In this document: one piece after another, positions 42,191-49,545 of the stretch
Layout: each line of letters begins with the position of its first letter
Numbering within the stretch: position 1 is the first letter of the stretch
DNA from: Bradyrhizobium sp. CCBAU 53340
Lineage (GTDB): Bacteria; Pseudomonadota; Alphaproteobacteria; Rhizobiales; Xanthobacteraceae
Direction: 5' to 3'
NCBI RefSeq assembly: GCF_015291645.1
Contig: NZ_CP030056.1
Span: 372,001 to 436,000, forward strand
Length of the DNA: 64,000 nt
The notes under the pieces: generated by a model
Databases searched by the model: none
What the model saw: only the letters and a program-made list of their open reading frames with translations
Told to the model about the DNA's origin: nothing
Program-made: the position numbers and the translations under genes

Positions 42191-43441
42191 TCAGAGAGCA
42201 ACCATTCCACACCAGAACATCCAATCTTTGCCGATATCGACCTCGTATTTGCGAGCGAAGTTCAGTTTGCCATCGTCGGCGACGTCGAATACTGTCAACC
42301 CTGCTGGAACCGTCCGAACGGCGCCACCGTCGCGAACGTCAAGCGGCGCAACCGCAGCTGTGACCAGCATTCGTCCGGCCGGATGGATTGAGAATGTCCT
42401 GCAATGGAAGGTCAGGGTATCAATGGTCTGGATGAGCGTCGGCTCTCCGCTTGCGGGATTGATCGAAAACACGGCGACAGTATTTTCTCCCTCCCCATGG
42501 ACCTTTCGGCCCGCGAAATCGATCGTTCCGTCCGAGCGGTTGGCAAGATAGACGAACCGGCCGTTGGGGTGCACGTGGATGGGGCCGACGAACTGGACCG
42601 GTAGCCTAGCTTCGTGGTTTTCAGCAGTATATCTTTCGAACAGCGGCTTAGGATCGATGCCTTCGTCACTCGTCCCATAGACCAGCAGCTGGTTGTTGCG
42701 TTCCATCGATACGAACATCCACGGTTTTTCCGGATGAAAGTCGACGTGCCGCGGGCCGAAGCCAAGTCCGTTTCCTTTAGTGATCGAAGTCTCATGCGAA
42801 AGCTGCCCCGCTTCAAATCGGAAGACTTTCAGGGCTCCGGGATCTTCGGGCTTGCCGGCGCCCGGATCGTTGCCGCGCGTCGGAAGCACGACGAGCTTGC
42901 CAGACGGTGAGACACGGACTTGGTGAGCATAGATGCCGGCATCGATTGAGCCGGACTGCTTGATTTCAACTCCGATGGAGCCGTTCTCCCCGAGCGCATG
43001 GACGGTCAGATCTGACGGCATGTTGTAAGCAACAAGCAGATAGCGCCCTGCCGGATCGAGCGTGAGGTTAACTGGGCGGTTCTTGAGAAAGACAGGCTCT
43101 CCAAATTGCTGCAGCCGCCCCGTGTCTTGATCGATCGCATAGACCGCGACCCCGTGCCGGTCGTCAGCCTTGGAGGTATACCGGTTGCTAAAAGCCACGT
43201 AGAGCAGCGGCTTTGATGGATGCTTCCAGGCGTACTGAACCGCCTCTGGCACGCGAATAGTGTCAATTTTCTGCAAGGCGAGCTTCGTGTCGTCGGCCTC
43301 GTAACACATCAGCTCGGACCCAACTGCGACGTAGAGGACCGCGCGAGCTGTGTTCTGCGCAGCAACTGCTCGTGGCGATAGCCCCGCTGCGGCAAGGAGG
43401 CCTACAAACGTACGGCGGCTGAGTGACACTGCGCGGTTCAT
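42191..43441 (-). CDS. Exported lactonase-like beta-propeller protein (6-phosphogluconolactonase fold)
   Basis: A 416-residue seven-bladed propeller of the YbhE/lactonase_7 family. A Tat signal (SRRTFVGLLAAAGLSPRAVA) precedes repeats such as YAWKHPSKPLLYVAFSNRY, VNLTLDPAGRYLLVAYNMPS, HQVRVSPSGKLVVLPTRGND, RHVDFHPEKPWMFVSMERNN and IHVHPNGRFVYLANRSDG. ATG 43441 follows GAGGAG. It is last in the transporter-dehydratase operon, 83 bp after the dehydratase gene. It could open aldarolactones in the periplasm so that the free acid is imported; that role is inferred from context. Confidence 0.82.
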   Translation of the reverse strand: MNRAVSLSRRTFVGLLAAAGLSPRAVAAQNTARAVLYVAVGSELMCYEADDTKLALQKIDTIRVPEAVQYAWKHPSKPLLYVAFSNRYTSKADDRHGVAVYAIDQDTGRLQQFGEPVFLKNRPVNLTLDPAGRYLLVAYNMPSDLTVHALGENGSIGVEIKQSGSIDAGIYAHQVRVSPSGKLVVLPTRGNDPGAGKPEDPGALKVFRFEAGQLSHETSITKGNGLGFGPRHVDFHPEKPWMFVSMERNNQLLVYGTSDEGIDPKPLFERYTAENHEARLPVQFVGPIHVHPNGRFVYLANRSDGTIDFAGRKVHGEGENTVAVFSINPASGEPTLIQTIDTLTFHCRTFSIHPAGRMLVTAAVAPLDVRDGGAVRTVPAGLTVFDVADDGKLNFARKYEVDIGKDWMFWCGMVAL

Positions 43442-43524
43442 GCGTTCAACTCCTCGTAACGTGCTGCTAAGTCTACTCGGCCTCAAAAGGCTGGGCCGGC
43501 GGGGCCGGACCAGCCTTCTGTTTA

Positions 43525-44721
43525 TTAGGGCCGCTTTCCGGCTTCGTGAGTGGCGCGAGTCCATGCCCGAGCCTGATCCGAGAGGCTGAAGCCGAGGCCC
43601 GGTCGGTTTGGCACGATCATGCGTCCATTCACGACATGGAGTTTCTCGTTGAACATGGCTTCCGACCACTCGAAGTGCTCGACCCAGGGCTCGCGGCCGT
43701 AAGCCGCCGTCAGATGAAGGTGGATCTCCATGCAGTAATGGGGAGCGAGCTGCAGCTTCTTATGGTCGGCAAGCGCGAGGATCTTCAGGAAGGGGGTGAT
43801 GCCCCCGACGCGGGGGGCGTCTGGCTGAATGAAGTCGACCGAATTGTGCCGGATCAGCTCGTAATGTTCATCGACGCTTGTTAGCATCTCACCCGTGGCG
43901 ATCGGGGTTGCAAGCTCCTTGGCGAGCGCGGCATGCCCTTCGTAATCGTAAGCATCCAGCGGCTCTTCGATCCAGGTCAGGCTGAACTGCTCGGCAATGC
44001 GACCAAACCTCAGTGCAGTCGTGCGGTCCCATTGCTGATTGGCATCGATCGCCAGCGGTACGTCGCCAATATGTTTGCGCACTGCCTCGATGCGGGCGAG
44101 ATCAACCATCGGGTCGGGCTGGCCGACTTTGAGCTTGATGGCGCCGATGCCCTTTTCGAGCGCCATCGAGACGCGCTCCTTGACCTCCTCGATGGGCATG
44201 GAGAGATAGCCGCCGGATGTGTTGTAGCAGCGAACCGAATCTCGGTGGGCGCCGAGCAATTTGGCCAGCGGCAGCTTCGCTCGCTTGGCCTTGAGATCCC
44301 ACAACGCAATGTCAAAGGCGGCAATTGCCTGGGTTGACAGTCCACTACGCCCGACGGAAGCGCCGGCCCAGACCAGCTTGTCCCAGATGCGCGCGATGTC
44401 ATTGGGATCCTCACCTATAAGTTCACCGGCAATTTCCTTGGCATGAGCGAACTGCCCGGGCCCTCCCGCGCGCTTCGAATAGCTATAGCCGATGCCACTA
44501 TGGCCCTGCTCGGTTTCGATCTCCGCGAACAGGAACGCGATCTCCGTGAGCGGCTTTTGGCGGCCGGTAAGCACCTTCGCGTCGCTGATCGGTGCGGCAA
44601 GTGGAAGGAAAACCAGCGATAGCTTGACCCATGCGATTCGATCGGTGGTGGCTTCGCCGGGCGCAAGTCCCGCAGCTAGCGGATTGGCAATGATGCGTGT
44701 CGTGTTTTGCATAAAGTTCAT
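43525..44721 (-). CDS. L-talarate/galactarate dehydratase (enolase superfamily)
   Basis: A 398-residue enolase-superfamily enzyme, the same length as Salmonella TalrD/GalrD, which it resembles across its whole length as I remember that sequence. Marks are RIAWVKLSLVFLPLAAPISD, AKVLTGRQKPLTE, IGYSYSKRAGGPGQFAHAKE, AGASVGRSGLSTQAIAAFDI, LLGAHRDSVRCYNTSGGYLS, the KxK base in GAIKLKVGQPDP, metal ligands in AIDANQQWD, WIEEPLDAYD and ATGEML, and the His base in APHYCMEIHLHL. It dehydrates galactarate or talarate to 5-keto-4-deoxy-glucarate. Start ATG 44721 follows GAGGACG. It lies between its transporter and the lactonase-like gene. Confidence 0.9.
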   Translation of the reverse strand: MNFMQNTTRIIANPLAAGLAPGEATTDRIAWVKLSLVFLPLAAPISDAKVLTGRQKPLTEIAFLFAEIETEQGHSGIGYSYSKRAGGPGQFAHAKEIAGELIGEDPNDIARIWDKLVWAGASVGRSGLSTQAIAAFDIALWDLKAKRAKLPLAKLLGAHRDSVRCYNTSGGYLSMPIEEVKERVSMALEKGIGAIKLKVGQPDPMVDLARIEAVRKHIGDVPLAIDANQQWDRTTALRFGRIAEQFSLTWIEEPLDAYDYEGHAALAKELATPIATGEMLTSVDEHYELIRHNSVDFIQPDAPRVGGITPFLKILALADHKKLQLAPHYCMEIHLHLTAAYGREPWVEHFEWSEAMFNEKLHVVNGRMIVPNRPGLGFSLSDQARAWTRATHEAGKRP

Positions 44722-44767
44722 CTGTTCGTCCTCTTTCGTCGTTGAATACTCTTCTGCGGCCCGGCGT

Positions 44768-46120
44768 CTATTCGGCTGGTATTGGCGCAGCGCGAGGAAG
44801 CTCGGGCCTTTCCTGAATGACGGCACGTTGAATCGGGCCCACGATGACCCAGTAGCTGATAATGGCGAGTAGGCCATGGAGGCCGACATAGAGCAGCGCG
44901 CCATTGAAGGATCCGGTCGCTGCAAGGATGTAGCCGATCGCAACCGGGGTCGTGATGCCGGCAGTATTACCGATCGCGTTGAAGACGCCGCCGGTCAGCC
45001 CGATGACTTCTTTTGGCGCGGTATCGGCCACTACGGTCCAACCTAGCGATCCAAAGCCCTTGCCGAAAAAGGCGGCGCTCATCAGGACTAGGATCAACGT
45101 GGTGGAGTCTGTGTAATTGCAGCCGATGATCAGCATCGTCATCAACAGACCAATCGTAATCGGCGTCTTCCTCGCGGTGCTTAGCGATCCGGTCCTGCGA
45201 AGAAGCCAATCTGAGAAGAAGCCGGTCATGACGCCGCCAACGAAGCCGGCGATGGCCGGGATGGTCGCCACTAAACTTGCGTCGAGTACCGAAAAGCCGC
45301 GGGCCTTGACGAGATAGCTCGGAAACCAGGAGACGAAGAACCAGGTGATGGATGTAATGCCGTACTGCGCGAGGAAGATGCCGACGAGCATGCGGCTGCG
45401 GAAGACTTCGGCCAGATCCGACCATTTTGGACCGCGCTCGGCGGAGCGCACAGGAGCTGCGCCGAGGTCGACAAGGCCGCCACCAGAGCGAATGTGATCG
45501 AGTTCAGCTGGCGCGACTTTTGGATGTTGAGCAGGCGGATAGTACGTGACGAACCAGAGGGCGGAGAATGCGAGCCCTAGGACGCCCATCACAGTGAAGA
45601 TGTGCTCCCAGCCGAAGCGATGATCTAGATAGCCCATCAAAGGCGTGAAGATCACGAGGGAGACATATTGCGCGCTGTTGAAGATCGCGCCGGCAATGCC
45701 GCGCTCGCTCGATGGAAACCAGGCAGCGATGATGCGCCCAGCAGCCGGCCCGACTGGAGATTCGAACACGCCAAGCAGGAAGCGCAAGGCGAGCATGGCC
45801 AGAAACGGATAGGCGAGCCAGGCCACGCCGCTCATCAGGAACGTGACGACCGACCAGAGGATCAATCCGACCAGGATGCTGAGCTTTGCGCCGAGCTTGT
45901 CCGTGATCCAGCCAGCGGGCACCTGAGCCAGCACGTAGGCCCATGCGAAAGCGGAAAACATCCAGCCGAGTTCGACCGGGCTGATGCCAAGAGCCTTGGA
46001 CATATTGGGGCCCGCGATCGAGAGCGTCGCTCGATCGCCGCTGCTTAGTGCCAGCAACATCGTGATGAGTGCCAAGATCACGAAACGAAATTGGAAGCGC
46101 GCCACTCTGCTCCCTGACAT
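44768..46120 (-). CDS. MFS aldarate (galactarate/glucarate-type) transporter
   Basis: A 450-residue MFS protein of the GudP/GarP type with 12 helices. Marks are ALSSGDRATLSIAGPNMSKA, LGWMFSAFAWAYVLAQVPAG, WITDKLGAKLSI, LRFLLGVFESPVGPAAGRII, AAWFPSSERGIAGAIFNSAQ and GFVGGVMTGFFSDWLLRR. It heads the operon transporter - dehydratase - lactonase and is divergent from a LysR gene across 122 bp. Likely substrate: galactarate or talarate, from its partner enzyme. Confidence 0.9.
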   Translation of the reverse strand: MSGSRVARFQFRFVILALITMLLALSSGDRATLSIAGPNMSKALGISPVELGWMFSAFAWAYVLAQVPAGWITDKLGAKLSILVGLILWSVVTFLMSGVAWLAYPFLAMLALRFLLGVFESPVGPAAGRIIAAWFPSSERGIAGAIFNSAQYVSLVIFTPLMGYLDHRFGWEHIFTVMGVLGLAFSALWFVTYYPPAQHPKVAPAELDHIRSGGGLVDLGAAPVRSAERGPKWSDLAEVFRSRMLVGIFLAQYGITSITWFFVSWFPSYLVKARGFSVLDASLVATIPAIAGFVGGVMTGFFSDWLLRRTGSLSTARKTPITIGLLMTMLIIGCNYTDSTTLILVLMSAAFFGKGFGSLGWTVVADTAPKEVIGLTGGVFNAIGNTAGITTPVAIGYILAATGSFNGALLYVGLHGLLAIISYWVIVGPIQRAVIQERPELPRAAPIPAE

Positions 46121-46242
46121 ACGATCCTCCCGTCGAGGTTTTCCCGGATCGATCTCTCGCCGATCACGGAGCCCAACCTAGACGCAGGATCAATTCACGT
46201 CTAAACTCAATTTTGGATCGAGCTAATACCTTAAAGTTATCA

Positions 46243-47160
46243 ATGATCGAATTTGCACAAATTCGTGCCTTTGTTGCGGTTGCCGACGAGCTTCATTTCG
46301 GGCGAGCGGCCAAGCGCCTCAACATGACTCAGCCGCCACTCAGCCGGCACATCCAGATGCTCGAGCAACAGCTCGATGTGACGCTGCTTGAGCGAACGAG
46401 CCGGTCGGTTGAGCTGACCGTCGCTGGAAGGGCGTTTCTCTCTGAAGCGCGAGGGCTGCTTCAGCAACGGGAGAATGCGGTGAAGGCTGCGCGACAAGCA
46501 GCCTTATTGGCTGGTGGTGCCCTGACGATCGGCTTCGTGGGTGCTACAACTTACGGGTATTTGCCTTGGCTTGCCTCGTGCTTGCGCAGCGAACTACCGC
46601 ACATCGAAGCAAGCTTTGTCGAGCTGACCTCGCGCGAGCAGCTCGAAGCTCTCAAATCAGGGCAAATCGATTTCGGCTTGGTGCGCCCATTGCAGACGGC
46701 CGAGACGGTCAGAAGCGCATGCGTGTTCCGCGAGGAGCTGGCGCTCGCCCTGCCACTCGATCACCCGCTCGCGGGGCGGCGCCGGCCCGAGCTTGAGCAG
46801 CTCGATGGGCAACCCTTCATCATGTATTCGAGCGCTGGCCCCTACATGAACTCGCTGCTGACCATGGCGTTTGGAGCCGCCGGCATCCGGCCGAATGTCG
46901 TGCAGTCGATGAGCCAGGCACAAGCCATCCTCGCGCTGGTCAGCACGGGGTTGGGTCTTGCGATTGTTCCCGGAGAGACCCGCAATGCCTGCTTCGACAA
47001 TGTCGTGTTTCGGCCTATCCGCTTTGGGCGCTCTATCTTTGCTGAATTGCACGCCATCTGGAGAAGTGACAATCGCAATCCTGTTTTACCGCGCCTGCGC
47101 GAGCTTGCCTTTCGGGACGAGGGCAGCGGTGTCCGCCGGCCCTTGCAGCTGCAGCCCTAG
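46243..47160 (+). CDS. LysR-family regulator of the aldarate operon
   Basis: A 305-residue LysR protein. The HTH is MIEFAQIRAFVAVADELHFG then RAAKRLNMTQPPLSRHIQML (residues 1-40). The effector domain contains LTIGFVGATTYGYLPWLAS, SGQIDFGLVRPLQTAETVRS and LVSTGLGLAIVPGETRNACF. Divergent orientation next to the MFS transporter gene suggests that it activates that operon. A longer frame begins inside the MFS gene; the start is set at the ATG where LysR homology begins. Confidence 0.88.
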   Translation: MIEFAQIRAFVAVADELHFGRAAKRLNMTQPPLSRHIQMLEQQLDVTLLERTSRSVELTVAGRAFLSEARGLLQQRENAVKAARQAALLAGGALTIGFVGATTYGYLPWLASCLRSELPHIEASFVELTSREQLEALKSGQIDFGLVRPLQTAETVRSACVFREELALALPLDHPLAGRRRPELEQLDGQPFIMYSSAGPYMNSLLTMAFGAAGIRPNVVQSMSQAQAILALVSTGLGLAIVPGETRNACFDNVVFRPIRFGRSIFAELHAIWRSDNRNPVLPRLRELAFRDEGSGVRRPLQLQP

Positions 47161-47288
47161 AGGCCACTAACCAGAACGCGGACCCGGATTCGGTCCGCCA
47201 CCGCCGCCCTGGGGTGGCTCGTCGCTTACTTCTGCAATGATGTTAAATGGTTGACGAAAGGTCGTAGTGAAGGCCCTGCGTCACTTCG

Positions 47289-47403
47289 ATAAGATTTATC
47301 TTATTGTCAACCTTGTGTATTATAAGAAAAAGCTTATTACCGCGGGAAATATTAATATGGTATTCCTTATAGATTTATCAGCTCGTTATATGGTATATCT
47401 TAT
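47289..47403 (+). promoter_or_regulatory. Array of four operators with exact 33-bp period
   Basis: Four 16-bp sites of the form ATA(A/T)G-N6-CTTAT begin at 47289 (ATAAGATTTATCTTAT), 47322 (ATAAGAAAAAGCTTAT), 47355 (ATATGGTATTCCTTAT) and 47388 (ATATGGTATATCTTAT). Every start is 33 bp from the next, about three helical turns, so all sites face the same side of the DNA. The last ends 3 bp before the ATG of the HTH gene. Such phasing suits cooperative autorepression by that protein. Confidence 0.75.
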
Positions 47404-47406
47404 CGG

Positions 47407-47859
47407 ATGAAAGACGCTATCCGGCATCTCGACAGCCGCTTTGCCGCGCTCCGAGCGCTCTCGCACTCCCAGCGCCCTCCCAAGGGCTGGATTCGCGCGA
47501 TCCGCGACGCCCTCGGCATGACCACCGCCCAATATGCCAAGAGGCTGGGGGTTTCGCAGCCACGCATCGTGGAACTCGAAAAATCCGAGCAAGGCGGCAG
47601 CGTAACCCTCAATACGCTTCAACGCGCGGCCGAGGCCCTCGGCTGCAGGCTGGTCTATGTGCTTGTACCCGACCGCCCCCTCGCAGAAGTTGTAACCAAG
47701 CGAGCTGCTGAGGTCGCCGAGCGGCAATCACGAGCTATCGAGCAAACGATGCGGCTCGAGGACCAAGCGGTGGAGGACAATCAGGCTGCCCGCGCGCTTC
47801 GGGAACAAGCGATCGAGGATTTGTTGAAACGCCCCGCGCGCCTCTGGGACGACGAATGA
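47407..47859 (+). CDS. Mobile mystery protein A: HTH antitoxin-like regulator
   Basis: A 150-residue protein of the mobile mystery A family (TIGR02612 type). Conserved N-terminus HLDSRFAALRAL, then RPPKGWIRAIRDALGMTTAQ and the HTH YAKRLGVSQPRIVELEKSEQ, then GSVTLNTLQRAAEALGCRLV and YVLVP. The C-terminal half (about residues 95-150) is a charged helix, probably coiled coil. It is always paired with a Fic protein (family B), which it overlaps by 4 bp (ATGA). It likely represses through the array at 47289-47403 and restrains the Fic protein. Confidence 0.88.
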   Translation: MKDAIRHLDSRFAALRALSHSQRPPKGWIRAIRDALGMTTAQYAKRLGVSQPRIVELEKSEQGGSVTLNTLQRAAEALGCRLVYVLVPDRPLAEVVTKRAAEVAERQSRAIEQTMRLEDQAVEDNQAARALREQAIEDLLKRPARLWDDE

Positions 47860-48446
47860 CTGAGACTGATCTGCATGCCGCCGACGATCACGCGACACCG
47901 CTGACCCCTCAGGAGCGCGAAGATCTTATCCCAACGCACATTACCTTACGTAGCGAGTTGAACGAACTGGAGCAGCAGAACATCGCGACGGCAAACCGCT
48001 GGGCGTTTGGCCGCCGCAAGGTTCCGACGCGGGAAAGTTTTCTCAAGAGTTTGCATCGGCGCATGTTCGAACGCGTCTGGCGCTGGGCTGGAAAATTTCG
48101 AACGACGGAGCGCAATCTTGGTGTCGCGCCACATCTGATCGAAATTTCGCTGCATCAGGTGCTCGACGACGCAAGGTATTGGATTGAGAACAACACCTAT
48201 CCACCGGACGAACTTGCGGTTCGCTTCCATCACCGCCTCGTATCCGTACATCCGTTCCCAAACGGCAACGGTCGCTGGTCACGATTGGCTGCTGACTTGT
48301 TGATCGTGCAGCTTGGGGGCCGGCGCTTTACATGGGGCGCCGCCGGCTTGCAGACAGCCGGCACCGCACGCAGGGCCTACATTGCAGCGCTTCAGGCTGC
48401 CGACAACCATGATTTCGGGCCCCTCATCGCTTTCGCGCGATCATAA
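47856..48446 (+). CDS. Mobile mystery protein B: Fic-domain protein
   Basis: A 196-residue Fic-family protein. The N-terminal helices LTPQEREDLIPTHITLRSEL and NELEQQNIATANRWAFGRR lead to the Fic core: FLKSLHRRMFERVWRWAGKF then RTTERNLG, AVRFHHRLVSV, and the active motif HPFPNGNGRWSR (about residues 131-142). The acidic residue before GNGR in canonical AMP-transferring Fic enzymes (HPFx[D/E]GNGR) is Asn here. The ITLRSEL segment resembles, but does not match, the inhibitory (S/T)xxxE(G/N) motif. It probably modifies a protein with a nucleotide and acts as toxin of the pair. Confidence 0.88.
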   Translation: MTETDLHAADDHATPLTPQEREDLIPTHITLRSELNELEQQNIATANRWAFGRRKVPTRESFLKSLHRRMFERVWRWAGKFRTTERNLGVAPHLIEISLHQVLDDARYWIENNTYPPDELAVRFHHRLVSVHPFPNGNGRWSRLAADLLIVQLGGRRFTWGAAGLQTAGTARRAYIAALQAADNHDFGPLIAFARS

Positions 48447-48540
48447 AATGCCCGGCCCACCATCGGGCAAACCCTAACTAAACCAAGGCGCTTTCCTTAG
48501 CTAACTCGGTCTACGTCGGAATCAACAGCAGGGATCCGCA

Positions 48541-48672
48541 GATTTCGCCTGTAGAGCAGCCGTTCGAACGCATACTGTGTGAGCAAGAGATCGAAAGGCT
48601 CGTTACGCTGTTTGCAAGATTGAGCAGGCGGCCACGGATGGATGCTCCGACATTCGTCAGCGGCCTACGCAT
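48541..48672 (-). pseudogene. abiEii: Remnant of AbiEii nucleotidyltransferase toxin
   Basis: An ATG at 48672 overlaps the end of abiEi, the usual AbiEi/AbiEii layout. It reads MRRPLTNVGASIRGRLLNLA then NS, and after a frameshift NEPFDLLLTQYAFERLLYRR, matching AbiEii N-termini (pattern ASVRxRLLNLAxxxxxxFxLxLxRYAxERLLYRL). Similarity ends near 48541 and no nucleotidyltransferase core follows, so more than 80 percent of the toxin gene is missing. Intact AbiEii toxins are nucleotidyltransferases of type IV systems used in phage abortive infection. Confidence 0.72.
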
Positions 48673-49312
48673 TCAAGGTCAGCGTCTCAAGGCGCGGCTG
48701 AACGATTTTGTCCCATATGCCGGCTTCGGCGGCGTATTTTGCGATTTCGGAGGGTGTCGCTTTGCGCAGTCTGATCGCGTCTTTCATCGCTTGCGTGGCG
48801 TGCGCAAGGCCTGTGGGGACGTTGTAGAAGGCTTTTTGACGTTGGCCGCTCTTGAAGAGATCGACGATAGTTTTGGCCGGTGTGTAGATCGGTACCGAGA
48901 TCCCTTCGATGGTGTAATGCTTGATCCCCTTGTCAAACTCCTTGGGACCAAAGCGCGTAATTTGAATGCGAGGCCGCGCAATCTTGGGCCGCCAGTCGCG
49001 CGGACCGATCGCCATCCATACATAGGGCGGGATGCGGTCTGTCAGCTCATGGAAGGCGAGCGCAGACTCGTAACAGATGACGCCGTTTCGAATGAGTTTC
49101 GCAGCAACTGCGAGCGAGTGGTTACTGTCGAGCAGTGCATCGGGTAGCTGGTAAAGGCCGCGGCTGAGCTGATTGAGCGTGCCCTTCTGTTCCATTCGGG
49201 AAATGGTTGCGGCCGTGATCCCTTCCTGGAGAAATTCAGAAAGGCGCATCATGCCCCGCTTCTGAAGAAGCGAGATCGCCCTATCCCTCTGGCGTTGTGG
49301 TTGCTTCCTCAT
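48665..49312 (-). CDS. abiEi: AbiEi-type antitoxin/transcriptional regulator
   Basis: A 215-residue protein. The N-terminal winged HTH is RAISLLQKRGMMRLSEFLQE, GITAATISRMEQKG, then TLNQLSRGLYQLPDALLDSN (residues 10-62). The C-terminal antitoxin domain has RNGVICYESALAFHELTDRI, PPYVWMAIGPRDWRP and GISVPIYTPAKTIVDLFKSG. AbiEi proteins repress the abiE promoter and prevent toxicity of AbiEii. The ATG at 49312 is where family similarity begins; ATG 49324 is possible. A TTGACA (49343-49348) and TATCAT (49323-49328) on this strand may be the promoter, though 14 bp apart. Its toxin is broken, leaving an orphan antitoxin. Confidence 0.83.
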   Translation of the reverse strand: MRKQPQRQRDRAISLLQKRGMMRLSEFLQEGITAATISRMEQKGTLNQLSRGLYQLPDALLDSNHSLAVAAKLIRNGVICYESALAFHELTDRIPPYVWMAIGPRDWRPKIARPRIQITRFGPKEFDKGIKHYTIEGISVPIYTPAKTIVDLFKSGQRQKAFYNVPTGLAHATQAMKDAIRLRKATPSEIAKYAAEAGIWDKIVQPRLETLTLNA

Positions 49313-49545
49313 GGAAACCCGCATGATACAAAACCTTGCAAGTGTCAAGATTTTGCACAAGGAGTTATATCAATGCGACGTTCCCACAAGACAAATGCCT
49401 TTTTGAAACCAAGCACATAACCCCTCGCTTCACTGGCTCGGAATCTGCCCCTCCGGGTCTCACCATGTGGGCAACCCGGCTGGATGAGGCGCACCAAGCC
49501 TGCGACAGGCTGGATGGTCTCGTCTCGTGAACCTAAAATTGGGCC

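Noticed and set aside
48451..48471. TGCCCG-N9-CGGGCA hairpin after the Fic gene
   Set aside because: The stem is only 6 bp and no T-run follows, so it is not called a terminator.
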